From the NCBI GenBank assembly GCA_032207245.1, contig CM063502.1:48077404-48141403 (forward strand): a DNA stretch of 64,000 bases, in the 5' to 3' direction. Positions 1 through 13,435 of the stretch are shown here, one piece after another. The stretch's first letter is position 1. Every line of letters starts with the position of its first letter. A program made the position numbers and the translations under genes. This DNA comes from Pardosa pseudoannulata (Eukaryota; Arthropoda; Arachnida; Araneae; Lycosidae). The notes beneath the pieces were generated by a model that worked only from the letters and a program-made list of their open reading frames with translations, made no database searches and was not told where the DNA came from.

Positions 1-757
1 CTAAGCAGTTCTTAATTGAGCAATGCAGAATTGCATTACTTAATTCGTTGACATTAAGTTCTTGTTGTTGGTTACAAGGAATTGGTATAGATCGCCTTCC
101 CCACTTGGATGGAAAAACTGTAACATTCTTAGAGGGAGTTAAACCCCATAAAAGGTGGTATGCCATCATATTTTCATGTCTAACACCAGTATAGGTGTGG
201 ACAACACCTTATACAAACAGCCCCCAAAGATAATAATTATTTGAACGTATCCCATTTTATAGTATCTAGATGGCATGGTTGTACAACAAAATTATATATT
301 GATCTGTTCTATTTTCATATGAGGAAGATCACAGGCTGGTCCTGTTTAGACTCAAGACAATTTATATTTGGTTATCGGAATATTTTCATATATCATACAA
401 ATTGCTCTCATCTGAAAATTTAAATCGTATTTTATCCAATTATTCTAATTTTGTTTTTTTTTAGACATTACAGTTGTGCCCTTCCAATGAATTTTGGGCT
501 TCCTATATAACAAATCTTCAGAGGAACAAATAACAAATTTCTGCACAGTGAATTAAGTTACTATTACAAAAATACCTACGTATACCATGTGCACAAAAAG
601 TCTGTGTGAATATGAAACATTTATAAAATGTATAAAATGGACGGGTTTTTTTTTGGGGGGGGGGTAGTATTGTTAGGTGACGATTTTTTTCTTTTGACAA
701 GGAAATATTAGTTAAAAAAATTTCTATTAAGTAGCGGTGACGTACACAAATCAAAGG

Positions 758-759
<2 letters not shown>
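1..759. other. Unassigned AT-rich sequence
   Basis: No coding or RNA feature seen. A T9G10 tract lies at about 646-664; a near-identical T/G tract occurs at about 61550-61569. Confidence 0.6.

Positions 760-809
<50 letters not shown>
760..809. repeat. (TA)n microsatellite
   Basis: About 25 TA units immediately before the fold-back element. Confidence 0.97.
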
Positions 810-812
<3 letters not shown>

Positions 813-844
813 AAAGAACGACTTTAAATTGTTTATAACAGCAA

Positions 845-1670
845 TATGTGTTCACAGAATCACTATAGCAGAGTTGAACATTGCAGGCGAATTACAAATC
901 CAGTAATGTCAGAGTGGAGCGAGTCCGGATGTATAGATGACATCTCTCGGCGTATCCAATCTTTCAGTTTCAGCAGATTAGATGGACCGGATCGGATCGA
1001 TACACGTGGGATTTCAATTATCTCCACAACCAAAAGTCTGCTGGTGTCAAATTTGAAGATCGACGAGGCCATGGGAATTTGCAGCGCCAGCTAATGACTT
1101 TGTGTTCTCCGAACGCCTATATTAGGAATGTCTTTACCTTTATAAGATGAGTTACTCTAGCTTGCATTTATACGACAATAGAATGAGCATCTATTTAACA
1201 AAGACATGATACTTTTTCGCAGAAACGTTAAATATTACTGTACGTTCTCCGCTATACATTGATAGTTGTTTTCCACCCATTTACTGGACTATACTTTTCA
1301 AAGACGGTGGTCATACTTACGTGAAAGAGATAGCTTTCTACTGTCTTTGGAAGGGAGTTTGGATGGAGAAACTAATCACACTGCTACTTCGGTCAGGGCA
1401 TTCCTGATACAGGCGTTGGGAGAAGACAAAATTAATAGCAGTCTCTTCAGGTTTCCATCGGTCCGTTGGTCTTCATATTTGTCACTTTTAGACTTTTGGT
1501 TGTTAGAATAAATAAAACCTCTCGTTCATCGAATCTAATCTGTCGAAACTGAGAGATTCTATACGCCGAGAAATGTGATCTATACATCCGGACCTGCCAC
1601 ACTCTGCCGTTACTGAATTCGTAATTTGGCAGAAATGAGTTAAACATTGTGACAGTGATCATGTGAACAA
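845..1670. mobile_element. Fold-back element with arms of about 225 bp
   Basis: The arms at 845-1080 and 1450-1670 are imperfect inverted copies along their whole length. For example, gatgtatagatgacatctctcggcg on the left mirrors cgccgagaaatgtgatctatacatc on the right, and agacttttggttg is shared. The spacer is about 370 bp. The arms are GC-richer than the surroundings. Open frames of 60-80 codons occur in both arms on both strands because of the symmetry; none resembles a known protein. No clear target duplication is visible. Confidence 0.82.
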
Positions 1671-4600
1671 AATTGCAACAGTAAGCTCTCTGGAGACATT
1701 TTGTTCATTATTTGCATATCTTTCTTTGACTTGTGATCGTTAGAGCAATCTCCAGGCAGTTTTTTGAACCATTTTTTCTTATTTGGATAAAGTTTTGTAA
1801 CCAAACAATGATAACCCCGCAAACCATTTTTCATTTCAGTCATTTTTCTGGTTTTTATGAATTTCTAAAGTTTGCACGCACTCTTTGCCCACCCGCTATA
1901 TATATATGTATATTCTTCGTTATGTCAAGCCATTTACGATATAAAAGGTTAGTGTCAAGTATTTTTTGTCATGTTTCGCAACCGTTCATTTTACGACAAA
2001 ATTTTGCATTATGTTTCTTTGGATAAGATACTTATTTGGTGGTTAAATAGTGTCGAAACGACTTTTACTGCAGGCTATTCAAGAGAATATTGAACCAATA
2101 CTACTGTCTACTCAGTATATTAGTAAGTGGAAATATTTCAATGCTATGTGTTAGCAATTCGTGAATTCTTATGAAAGAATTTTAAACCTAAGTAGTTTTA
2201 TATGCTGTTATAGTAAAATCATTTGGTAATTTAGAATTGCATAGATGTTCCAGATATGGTTAAAATATCTTTTGAATTTTACAGTTTTCATCTGCAGCAG
2301 ATTTTTTCCATCTAAGAAATGACAGAAATAAATCTTTTTTTATTACCATCCTTTTATATTCTTTTTATTCGAAAGAAAAAAATTCAATTCATGATTTCTC
2401 GAAGAGAGCCAAGAATCTCAAATCGTTTCAAATACACTGGACCACGATTTATTATGATTTTAAAGAAAATTTTCTTTTGATCGTGGAATTATGCTATTTC
2501 ATGCCTTTGAAAAAACTCATTAGTCATTAAAACTCAAATTTCCCAAATCCATTCAATATAATAGCTATATTTACAGAGTTTCTATTATGAAGAGAATGAA
2601 TCCACAATCTTTAAATTATTTTTCAGATAAATGTTCTGTTGAGCCATTTAGGATGCACGCCTTTGATCAATTAAAAGGGAATTCAATGGAAAATGACTAA
2701 AAAATTAGAAGAAAGTTTACTTAATGAGGCAAATGTACAATCCAATTAATTTGTAAATTTGTTCAATTAAAATTATTCAGTTTAGAAAATATACGTGACT
2801 GTATTTATACGGATACAGTATTAATTTAAGTTGAAAGATTTTTCTTGTATTCGGTAGAAAAAGCTTCAGCTTATTGAATCATTGGTGTTTATTTCCAATT
2901 CTATATATTCCATTTTCTGCAGAGAACATTTATGAATGCATAATTTAAGGGATTTATCTAAGAATCGAGAAAAGGAACTTTGTATGAGACATAAATAGCA
3001 AATAATAGCAGTCCTTAATGCAATTCCTAATGATTCTGTCTGAATAACAGACTGGATGGGGGATGAATAGATAGCCGTTGGCCTTTGGACCAGACTTTAC
3101 GGGTTTGGATTGCATTGTCAATATGTATATACGTAATTGGTTTTAAGCAGTAGATTATTCTATGATTAATGCGTGAGTGGCAAAACATTGAACGAAGAAC
3201 TTCCAGTTATAACCAATATTCAACATTCTTGGTGAGCGGCCTACCATGTTGGGTAAAGATTAATAAGAGAAGCTTTTTAGTAAGGTTTTAACCCCAGGCT
3301 CTCATAGATTGGAAGAACCCCAATTGTGCTGGTAGACGTATCTACTGGAATCATGATTGGCTACATTGTGTAAATGAGATCATGGATCAGTTAGCAGGGA
3401 AGTAGTCTTCCCAAAACTGGAAAGGGAGGTGTTTATACTTCTAGTTATTTGCTCTGGCTGGTTTTAAACCATGAGATAGGCGAAATAATGTAGGAACTAC
3501 AGAACTGTTATGAAATTTTGGAGAAGAGTCCCGTTCATAAACCAATTATTTGATTCCTGGTCAGCAGTAATTTTAAGATTTCAACCTCTCATTTAAGGTA
3601 ATTAGCTATTATAGTTTTAGATAACAGGAATTTTTCTTAAAAGATCTATGAATTTTTAAAACTTTAAAATTGCGCTTCGAGTGGCAGATTCATTTTTAGA
3701 GAGTTACCATAAAAAAAATGTAGTGGAGGGCATGTGAATCAAACTGCACTCGTCAGCAAATGACTGCGGCCCTTCTGTTGAATTTAATGTAGGCTTTAGA
3801 GATAGGTAACCTGGTCAGCCACCCGGGATGTCTTGAACCACAGTTTAAAAAAATAAAAGATAGATAACTTTTAATAATGTAGGGTTGTTTTACAACTTTG
3901 ATCAACAGGAACACTTTTATTTCATTAAAAACAGGTATTTTGTCTGAAGCTTGTTGTTATAATAGTTGTTAATAAGAAAGTGTGTTGAAGAAGATATCGC
4001 TCTGAGCTCTTAAATGGTTATGACCCGTTATGTCTAGGTTTATATTGTTTAGTTCACATTTTATTGGTAGATACTGTAGTAGTAAATGCACAAACAACGA
4101 AAGTAGACAACGATAGAAAGTATTTGAGAGCAGATACTTGTTTCGCAGCTGCAAACGAGTAGTATTATCAGTCAACTCAATGGCTGTAAAAACAGACTTT
4201 GTCAATTTGCTTTGATAATGCAGTTTGTTCGTACCTATGAAATAGCTGCCTACGATCTCTTTTTTATTTGTCTTACTTACATTGGCTTTGTATTAATTTC
4301 TATATTCTGGCACAAAAAATTTATCTTTTCATATAGATATATGCTTTCTGAATTCTACATAATTGTCATAATTCATTTTGAACGTGACTGGATGATATTT
4401 AATTGCATTCTCTAAGATTGAAAATTAGAATGCGAACGCTGGTACTTGACCAAACAGTGCCCGCTGTTCCGTTTTCATTGTTCTCGGTTCATTTTCTTCA
4501 AAAACATGGTAGAATGTCATTTTATGATTCATCATCTCTTGTTTAATATATCTAACTCGAACTTTTTATTCTTTTCACAAGAAAATGAAAAGGTTAACGC

Positions 4601-5197
4601 CTTAAATGGGTGAGAAAGATTCACTTCCCAGCTCTAATGCATGTGCTTTTTAATCATTTTGAAATGTTGTGGTTTTCCAATGCAGCTGGAAATACAGACA
4701 CATATGCCAATACAAGGCTGCGAAGCTGTAGCCCATTTAGCATCACCCGAGAAGCACGTGTAGCTTAAGGAATGCTAAGGACGCGAGTAACATAACCACC
4801 GCTTGGTTCTCATAATTTAGAAGCAGGGACCAAGGAGAAGACCTCCAGGCTTGTCCTGCCACCTCCAGAGGTACCGTTTCGGTTTGAAATGTAACTTAAT
4901 GATAACAAACAAAAACATGTGACGTTTGACAAGCGTGAAAAAAAGGTGCACGTTGATTAATCCCCAATCCTAAATGTAAATTTCGACACTTAACCCGTCT
5001 AATTTTCTTTTTTTTCTTTTGGTATGCGCATCGCTCAAATAACAAATGATTATTAATAATTAATGAGAAAGTGTAGAAAATACTAAATATATTTACTGCT
5101 GTTACTAAAACCTTCAAGTATCTTAACGGTGAAAAAAAAATTATGGGACCCATGAAGTTATAAAACGACACCATTTTAAAAACACAATGGAACACAG
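1671..5197. other. Unassigned sequence, probably upstream intron or flank
   Basis: AT-rich with GC-richer patches at about 3050-3450 and 4720-4880 (the latter includes ggcttgtcctgccacctcc). These look like old repeat insertions, but I cannot name them. Open frames up to 78 codons have no recognisable motif. Confidence 0.5.
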
Positions 5198-5376
5198 GGT
5201 TGGTTGGAAGCACTACAATCTACGAATACTGTTTTGCTACAAGAGGGCTAATGGGACCGGATCCTACTGCTAAGTACTAGCTACGAAAGCTACGAAACTT
5301 CGTAGCTAGCAGAATAGCTACGAATATCCATGCCAGCAGTAGGATTCCTACACAAAAACTACCTATTCAGCCATCT
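5198..5376 (-). mobile_element. SINE of the same family, minus strand, with internal hairpin
   Basis: On the minus strand the copy reads gatggctgaataggtag (head) through a body that ends agattgtagtgcttccaacc. The B-box area is decayed. Between 5277 and 5309 the copy carries a perfect 11-bp hairpin (ctagctacgaa / ttcgtagctag), and gctacgaa appears five times in either orientation. This replaces the usual body sequence and seems local to this copy. Confidence 0.78.
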
Positions 5377-6529
5377 TTAAACTTATTCTGCAGGTTTCAG
5401 TTTATATTTAAATCGTGTCATGAGTCCTTTTTGTTCCAAAACATGTTATATATAGTAATAGCGTTTTAACTTTACCCCAATACATCAAATTTGTGTTTTG
5501 TACTGAAATAAGATTTAGTTACAGTTTTATAGTCTTTCAAATTTCTGTTTGATGCAAATGATAGATGAAAATTCGGCGTATGTCGATAAAAAAAGAGCTC
5601 GGTATTCTGAGTTTTTTTCCTACAGAAGCTATTTTAGATTTATATAAATTAATCCTAAAACAAATATAAATGTTCAAAGTATATTTATGAACAAATTGTG
5701 GAAGACTTTAATCATATATGCATTTAAACTTTTGCCCTTAATATCATTTAAAATTAAAACGCAGTAAAAAAGGATTTTTAATGCTAGAGAAAATTAATTT
5801 TCTGAATCAACGAATTATTACTGTATAATGACAAATCTGAATAATCATAAAAAACACACAAGATGAAAAATGATACAAAACCTACTTTTATATTTCTGGA
5901 ATTATTAACATTCTGTTTATAAAACAATAGTATTAATATAATATATCTTTGTCTAGTTAAAATATTAAGTTAATTGAAGGCAAAATGGAAAATGGCAATT
6001 TCTTGAAAGGCGGTAATTTGCAATTATTATAGTAATTACACCTTTTTTAATACTTTGGAAATCGGATTGCAAGTGATTATAGGATTAACAATTTATGAGC
6101 ATCAGTATAAATTACTGATTGCGACATTCGAGACAAATAGAAATTGCTTCCAACTGATTTCCTATAATATTTTCGATGGCAACTTTAAATATTTATTTCG
6201 AAGTTTCAGCAGTGAGTTAGATGTTCCTTGTAGAACTACTATTAGTCCATTTTTTAAAAATGACTGTCGAGATTTTACTCAGCTAAGAGTGCTTTAAAAC
6301 AGTACATATTTATTTCTAGTCATTAGACTACAGAGACTGTATATTTTTCCTTCAACAGTTATATAGCTTTGATCTTTAAGTTTACTCATACGATTTCTTT
6401 AGGACTCATATAAAAATTCGTAGAGGAAATGGTTTTCCTTCATTGAAGCTTTTCGAGGTAGAGGATGTATCTAAAGCTAGATAGGAAATCTGGAATAATT
6501 TGCACATACATACGTGAATAAATAAATAT

Positions 6530-6558
6530 CCACACACACACACACACACACTTGCATG

Positions 6559-6622
<64 letters not shown>
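6530..6622. repeat. (CA)n then (TA)n microsatellites
   Basis: CA run at 6530-6551 and TA run at 6559-6622, separated by ttgcatg. Confidence 0.97.
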
Positions 6623-6625
<3 letters not shown>

Positions 6626-7404
6626 TGTCAGGTGGCGTGCAATGGGGGTTAAGAATTAAGCGACTTATAATTAAAAATAGTTAGAACTTATTAACGATAA
6701 CGTAATAGGAGAAAGACACACCCTCAAGCGGAACTATACAGAATAAAGAAGCTGACGCGAAAGTAGACATAGGAATTTGCTTGTGTAGCAACGCCAAAGA
6801 AGACAGTTCTGAGCGGGAACTCGGCTTGATAACACCCTCCAAGCTTGTCATGGCGAAATATGAGAACAAAGGATATCTAAATGACAAAGCCATGGACAGA
6901 AGGATTACAATAAAGAAGTTTTTATACATGAAATCAAATGTGTTTTTCACACCTTAAACACTCATCCGTGTCCTATATATGAAATAGTGGGTGACGTTAA
7001 ACTGTAATTTCAAACTTTAACCTCGTTTTTAATCCTAAGTTGGCGAAATGTTTTCCGAGTGAAGGACAGATAACGTGCAGAAGCTAACTTGGTTTCATAG
7101 ATCTCATGTGTAACGTAAGGATTTTTATGTTAATTCATCATACTTTTTAGGAGTCGCATATTGAAGCCCTTGAGGCTTTGAGAGGCTTTTTTTTTCACCT
7201 GTGCATGGTCGCATTTCGAGCACGACGCAAGTAACAGTCTGGTAAAATTAAAATGTCTGTATTTTGAGAAAAAAATTGATATTGTCACAACTTTTCAGTT
7301 AATTGAGCTTTGTAGATTTTCTGTATTTAACGAATCTACTGAATATAAAATTTTAACATCTTAAATCACTTTTTTCTATTCATAGCGTTCAAATTTCGCT
7401 TCTT

Positions 7405-7436
<32 letters not shown>
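7405..7436. repeat. (CA)n microsatellite
   Basis: CA run with one aa interruption. Confidence 0.95.
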
Positions 7437-7559
7437 TGTGTAATATACTGATGTTTATAATATCGCTCTGTGTGGATGTTGCTGAAAAGTGTAAGTACAT
7501 AAAAGAAAATTTATCTTTGAAATTAAGGAAACAATTAAGGTAACTTTAACTTTGAGACC

Positions 7560-8340
7560 TAAAATATCTCCATTGACTCTCTCTAAATGCATTTTGACAA
7601 GTTTCGTCGGAACGTTTGCACGTATAAATCTCGCTTAACTTAAAAACTATTACCAGTGGAATGTTAAAATTTTGTATTTAACCTTTCACCCACCGATGTT
7701 CAGGAAATCGGAACACAATTTTTGACAAAAGATTGTTCTCAGAAATATTATTTTAAACACTTCAGTGTTTAACACTTTACATTAATGACAGTTTGAAGCA
7801 TTATTTGTCTCTTAAGTTTTTTTGTAAGCTTAAAATATTCACAAAAGGATTTTTTAAAGCTTATTATTATTTTAAAAATTTGGCGTTACCTATTTATTTA
7901 ACAAAAACGAATTTTTTGAAAATAGGGCAGTATTCATCATATGAATAAAAAATAAACGTGGAAAGTATTTCTATTTAAATATGAAAATCTTTTTAGGTTT
8001 AAGAATATTTTTTTTGACTTACCCCAAACTCCAATATTCCAAAAATAAAAATTTGATGAAAACATGGAAAAAAGTTTCTTCTGAAAGTTTTAAACTTTAC
8101 TGTGGATAAAACTATTAAAGTATTAAAATTTGAAAAAATTATATGATTACAATTATATGTTCATAGTTCGATGTTTAAACGGTGAAGACTATCGTAACAT
8201 CTAGTTGTTCACCTCCCTATTTTATTTTTTATCCCTCGTGTTGCAAAAAAGTAGACCGTAGCACTCCAAACCAAACCAAACTCTATTTTATTTTAATCCA
8301 CATTGCATGTAACGAAAGAACTCAATATAATGGAAATTAA
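7560..8340. repeat. Dispersed repeat family, copy 1 (diverged)
   Basis: Shared with 31085-31560: ctaaatgcattttgacaag/ctaagtgcatttttattag; cgtcggaacgttt/cgtcgagacgttc; aatgttaaaattttgtattt/aatgttgaaattttgtattt; and ttcatagttcgatgtttaaa ... taacatctagttg. The extent is approximate. A SINE 3' end lies inside it (8230-8282), followed by tcaatataatgga, also shared. Confidence 0.7.
8230..8282 (+). mobile_element. 3' fragment of the same SINE family
   Basis: The stretch ccctcgtgttgcaaaa ... agtagaccgtagcactcc plus ccaaaccaaacc matches the 3' end of the SINE at 25603-25781. The head is absent, so it is 5'-truncated. It lies within a copy of another dispersed repeat (7560-8340). Confidence 0.8.
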
Positions 8341-10179
8341 CTCTACAACAATATACTAGAAGATATACACGTATACATAAGCAGTTGTAACAATACCAGT
8401 TTTATTAGTTCAAACAATGCTTTTCAGATCCAATTTATAAATTAAAAATCATTAATTATTTGTTTAGAATAATTTGAGTTTTTATTGTTTATAACTTCTT
8501 GGTATAGAATAAATGATGTTCTGTAATCATGAGAAATTGTGATTTATGACGAAATATATGTAGCGAAAACATTTCAATATATTTGATATTATTTCTTTTG
8601 ATCACTGCTGTTGTAGACTTTGTTGAGTCTACCTCTTCAAAAGCTTTTTTCAGTGTACACCGTGCAGTATATTATTAGATTAATCTGTTACTTCACTCGT
8701 TGCATCAATTCTGGTTTGTTTAAAATGCTGAAATACCTACCCTCCCACCTTTAACAACAATAAAGTTACATCCACAAATCAGTGAACCAGAAAGAAGCAC
8801 GTTGAAAGCCGTATTCAGAACAGCAGCGATCTCGATGGTGAATGCCATACTAGTTAATATTTGAGCATTAATATTAGTTAATATTTCAGTATTAATACTA
8901 GTTTCAGTATTAATTTTTGAGTCAATTTAATGTTTTATAACTATTAAAATTAAAAAAAAAATATGCTGTCTTTCTCAGCTTGCACATAACTTTTCAGTTG
9001 AACTAAATTAAATAGAATCTTCTGGTGCATTAAATTCAGTTTTATTTGTATTCCAAGGTGTTAAAAGAATAAATAATGTAATTTTTAAATATTTAAAAGT
9101 AACAAATTCATACTACTAAAAGTAACTTATAAAAAATTCATAGTGACACCGAAGTAATTAATAAGGCAAATTCCAAAAGCTTTTCTTTTCCTGGCCGAAA
9201 CATCTGGCCATGGAGTAATTAATGAAACATTGCATAAGATATCACAAAAAATGCGTGGGCATTGAGTGGTTTGTATGTATATTTGATGCATTAGCTTGCG
9301 CGCATTATTTCTCAAACATTGAGATGAATTATTTTGTTTAAAATTCGTAGCGCGAACAGTACCAGAGAAATTTATTATTTATTCAGAATGGATTAATAAC
9401 GATCTTTTGGACAGATCTGTTTGTACAAAGAGGGGAGCTGGAGGACATTTCAGAAACAAGCAACCAGTGATATGATGATTACATTTTAATTTGTTCAACT
9501 GATATCAGCGTGCTCTAAATTCACGACAGTTAAATGGCGTAAGCTCACATTAAAATAGGACGGAATGATTTAAGAGCTTTCAGATAAGATATTAACGTAA
9601 TCTACATTATCTGGCTACTTAATTTGCATTTATTGACCTAAGTTTGGGAGTACTGTATACCGTTGAATTACGATAATATCAAATGGGTATAAAATGGGTA
9701 GCATCAGATCTTACCCACAAAGCACAAAGGTAATTCCCTTAATGAACACATCTGAATAATAAATGTTTTCGGATCATTTCATAAATATATTTCCAATATT
9801 TTTTCTCTGATATTTCACTAAAGGAATTTGAATTTCGTATTCAATAAAGCAGATTATCTGTAATTTCAGACATTTTATTAATAATTAAATAATCGTGGGA
9901 TAAAAGTTTTCTACGAATATAAGCATAAGGCAAAGAACCATAAGGAATAGTTTGTTGTTTTCATAAATATAGTTAAACCTATCTATCTCAAATTTCGCGG
10001 AGATTCAGAAAAGTTAACTTTTTAAGACATAATAACCCCATATTTAGAAAATAAAATGTAAAAATAGTCAGAATGTTGAATACAATTACCTAGTTAAGGG
10101 AGAAAAATCTGTTAAAATAGTTTGAAATCGAAAATCTTTTGTTTGAGCTATATTTCTTATTTTGGAAGTGAGGAGACAT

Positions 10180-10330
10180 CATGCTGAGCAACGCATTCTA
10201 GCGATTTTAGTAAATTTCCCAAGTGTCAACTGCCTTCTCCAAATCTTTTACTGTAAGTTTTGAAGCATCTGTATCTTCCCCTGTTTCATCACCATTATTA
10301 TCAGTATCAATCTCCACTTCTTTGATTATT
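10180..10330 (-). pseudogene. Possible transposase fragment (unassigned)
   Basis: On the minus strand one frame reads VEIDTDNNGDETGEDTDASK, then LTVKDLEKAVDTWE and a stop, followed in shifted frames by more amphipathic text. An acidic, low-complexity stretch followed by a helix is seen in the C-termini of some Tigger/jerky-type transposases, but no decisive motif is present. It may be chance. Confidence 0.2.
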
Positions 10331-10331
10331 T

Positions 10332-10354
10332 CTCCCTGCATTTAATGCAGGGAG
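10332..10354. repeat. Near-perfect palindrome (11-bp arms)
   Basis: ctccctgcatt and its reverse complement aatgcagggag surround a single T. It could extrude as a short hairpin. It is isolated, with no adjoining gene feature. Confidence 0.85.
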
Positions 10355-13300
10355 TAGCTAGGGAGTACTCCAGCAGTATCAAAAGAATTATTCCACATTT
10401 ATAAACTCCCTTACATAAAGTTTACTTCAAGACTTCCTTATTTCCATCCAATCTACATCTCGCAGTTCAATGTTGATGTCGTCAATTTATTATACCTATT
10501 TCAATACTTGTATCTTCTTGGAAAAACATTACTGATTGTCTATGGATGTAAATAACTACCCTACTTGTAATTTCCGAGTGAGAGAGTGTGTATTGCGAGA
10601 TATAGTTTTCCAGAAAAAAAAAACCTTTCAAATAAACAAATGAAAACGTGGCAAACTATTCAAGAGTTAAAAAAATTAAATAAAAGAAAAAAAAGGTTTG
10701 AGATATACAGGTTTCGAGATAGGTTTAACAGTATATGCTTAAAAAAATAGGGGGAAATATTTAAAAAATAATACAAGTCATTTTCAAGTGCATTATTTTA
10801 TTTTGTATTTTTATTGTGAGTGTAACGTCTGAAAATAGAAAATAAGAATTAGTTAGATAATTTCATTTAGACCTAAAATCTGATTTTTTAAAAGCAAATA
10901 TAAGGCTATTAATTTTAGCTTCTTATTTTTTTTTTAAATTTGAATTAGATGAAGAAATAAAGTCATATTTTATGCAATAAATAAAATTACTTTTAGTTCT
11001 TAAAACCCGTGAAACTTTCAAATTTTACTTAATGGATTTTTGCCTTTTATGTTTCGTATACAACGTAATATAAGAGTAAATATTTTTTAAACTTTTAAAA
11101 CTTAAATTTTACTTTATTTCTTCTAGTTTGGTGTATGCATTAAAAGAGATTTTGCCTTCGCGAAATTTCTCTAACAATTTCCATCTATGGCATCTTACCG
11201 CAAGGTGAAAAGATCATCCACTGCAATTTTCCATGTGGTGGGTACGTCACAAACACAACCAAACTTTATTCGGGAATTAAACACAAACTACTATCGTGAA
11301 AGTTTACGACGCTAATAACTAAACAATCTGGCCGTTAGTCATGCAGTATTATATATAGTGATTTTATTTATTTCAATTTTTTTCAATAATGAATAAGTGT
11401 TTCATGTTTTCTGTTCGTTATATTTTTATATCAATACCCATATTTAAAAAATCAAATAGAAAGAAACTTATAGATTTCATGCAACAACTTTCTGCATATT
11501 TTAAATATTTTTTTTCTTTTGGATAGCATTATGCATAATATTTCCTCATTCTTAAAATTTTAATTTTTAATAAAGCGCAATACCAATTTCCCTCTCAAGG
11601 ATTTGATTTCTAACTGCACTTCTTTATACTTGATAGAAACATTGAGCGTATAAAAAATACATCCAGTAAATGTATTCCCATGAATAACTGCTGTGCTTTG
11701 GTTCATTAAAAGAATTTTGGGGAATCAAAATTCTTTTCCGATAGGTACATCCAATCCTGAATGAAAGGAATAGAGTTCCATATATTAGCATTACAGTAAA
11801 TGTACCATTTCATATATTAGCATTACAATAGATGTAGGCCGCTCTCATGACATTTTTCGAAATCTTTTTTTTTCTGTACATGCATTACCTATATTTCCTG
11901 TATAGAATAATACGAAGAAAAATTCTGTGAACGTTAAAAATGATGTAATTATAATGTAATACAGTGGAACACGCTTATGAAAATTTCCTGCTTCTGATGT
12001 TTTAAACGCTTAGACGTTTATCTCGGTCGTTCCAATGTTTTTCCAATATCTATAATGCTACAATTCTCTGTTTAAGATATTTTATTTTTAAATATTTTTC
12101 CACTTAAGAAGCTCTTTCCTCAGAATCAATCTTTTCAAATTTATGGTGAACCATAATTTTTACTTGAAGGCAAACAGAAAAACTGCATTTTGGTAAAAAA
12201 TGTCTGGTAAGAGAAAATAACCTTAGGCGGTATTTTTTTACAATAATGTCTGTCAAACTTTGAGAGATTTGACCATCCTGTTTGTGAGAACTGTAACGTT
12301 TTATAAGTAAAGGTCTTCTTGATACTTTGGATTTTGTACAAGGCTGTAATCGTTCTTTAATGATAAGGAACATGTAATATATAAAAAAGGTATATAAAAA
12401 GATACGAGTGGGAAAATATGTTATTAAAGGTAAGGGAAAATTAAATTTGTCATCACTTCTACTGTCTTACAACAGCTTTTATTACTTATAGAGCTTATTT
12501 ATGTTCCAAAACTTTTGCTTTTAATTTTGTCCTATGAATAAGCATGTCCCTTTTTCTATTTGACTCTCAAAATTAAAGATAAGCATTTGATCGTTGTATA
12601 GGTTAATAGCTATAAAGCAAATTTCTAAGATTTAAAATGAAATAACATTTCAACTAAGATAACTCTAGATCTATTTAAAACCATGTGAATGAAGAAATTA
12701 CTTTGGCACTTAAAACACTTTGAACACACTATTGTTAAACAGGGAGTAAGAATTCGACAGTGAAGGCTCGTGTTCTTTCGAAAAGCTAAAAAGTTGCAGA
12801 GTACGAGTATACATTCATGATACTCTTTAATAAGCTTTTCCAAAGCTCATTTGTCTTTGACACTCTAAACAGATATCAATTTCATGGTTTCTAATGGCAC
12901 TTATTCCCAGAGTCTAAGAATGTTGCCAGTAGCGGTTTAACTGGAAGAAAGCAAAATGCTACATCTTCATTCTTTGTTATTACTGGTTTACAAATTAATG
13001 TCATATCTGAAGTGGCCAAACTATTTTTCAAAACGAATATAATCTGTGCCTTCATTGTCTATGCTTGCTATAGTCCACCAGATATTAATGGGATATTAAT
13101 AATACACAGTACATTTTCAACAATTATTTTAATTTTAAAAATTATGACAAAACTTGTGAATGAAACTAATTTCAATACTCAACAAGAGGTAAATATAAAA
13201 AAAAACTTGTTTTATAATGCAAATTTAATTAAAAATTAAAAAATTAAAAATTTTTGAACAACTTTTAAAATCTTTACTACTTATTTAAATCTTTACATTT

Positions 13301-13399
13301 TTCCTCTGATTATTTTCTAAGATTTACTAAAGTATGTTAAAAACTCTGCAAATGGTGTTTAGATATTCTCATATTACAGACAATATAATTTCTTTTGGA

Positions 13400-13404
<5 letters not shown>

Positions 13405-13434
<30 letters not shown>
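13405..13434. repeat. (TA)n microsatellite
   Basis: About 15 TA units. Confidence 0.95.

Positions 13435-13435
<1 letters not shown>

Larger units (their letters stand above)
5377..7559. other. Unassigned AT-rich sequence with microsatellites
   Basis: Apart from the simple repeats at 6530-6622 and 7405-7436 nothing is supported. An 89-codon minus frame (6681-6950) starts with a hydrophobic stretch but has no family signature. Confidence 0.5.

Noticed and set aside
1447..1662. Frames in the fold-back arms as coding genes
   Set aside because: Frames on both strands mirror each other because of the inverted arms; no known domain.
6681..6950. Minus-strand frame with a hydrophobic N-terminus (possible secreted peptide)
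   Set aside because: No cleavage-site pattern, no cysteine framework and no family match.
12104..12373. 89-codon minus-strand frame overlapping another in a second frame
   Set aside because: Overlapping frames without any motif suggest chance absence of stops.
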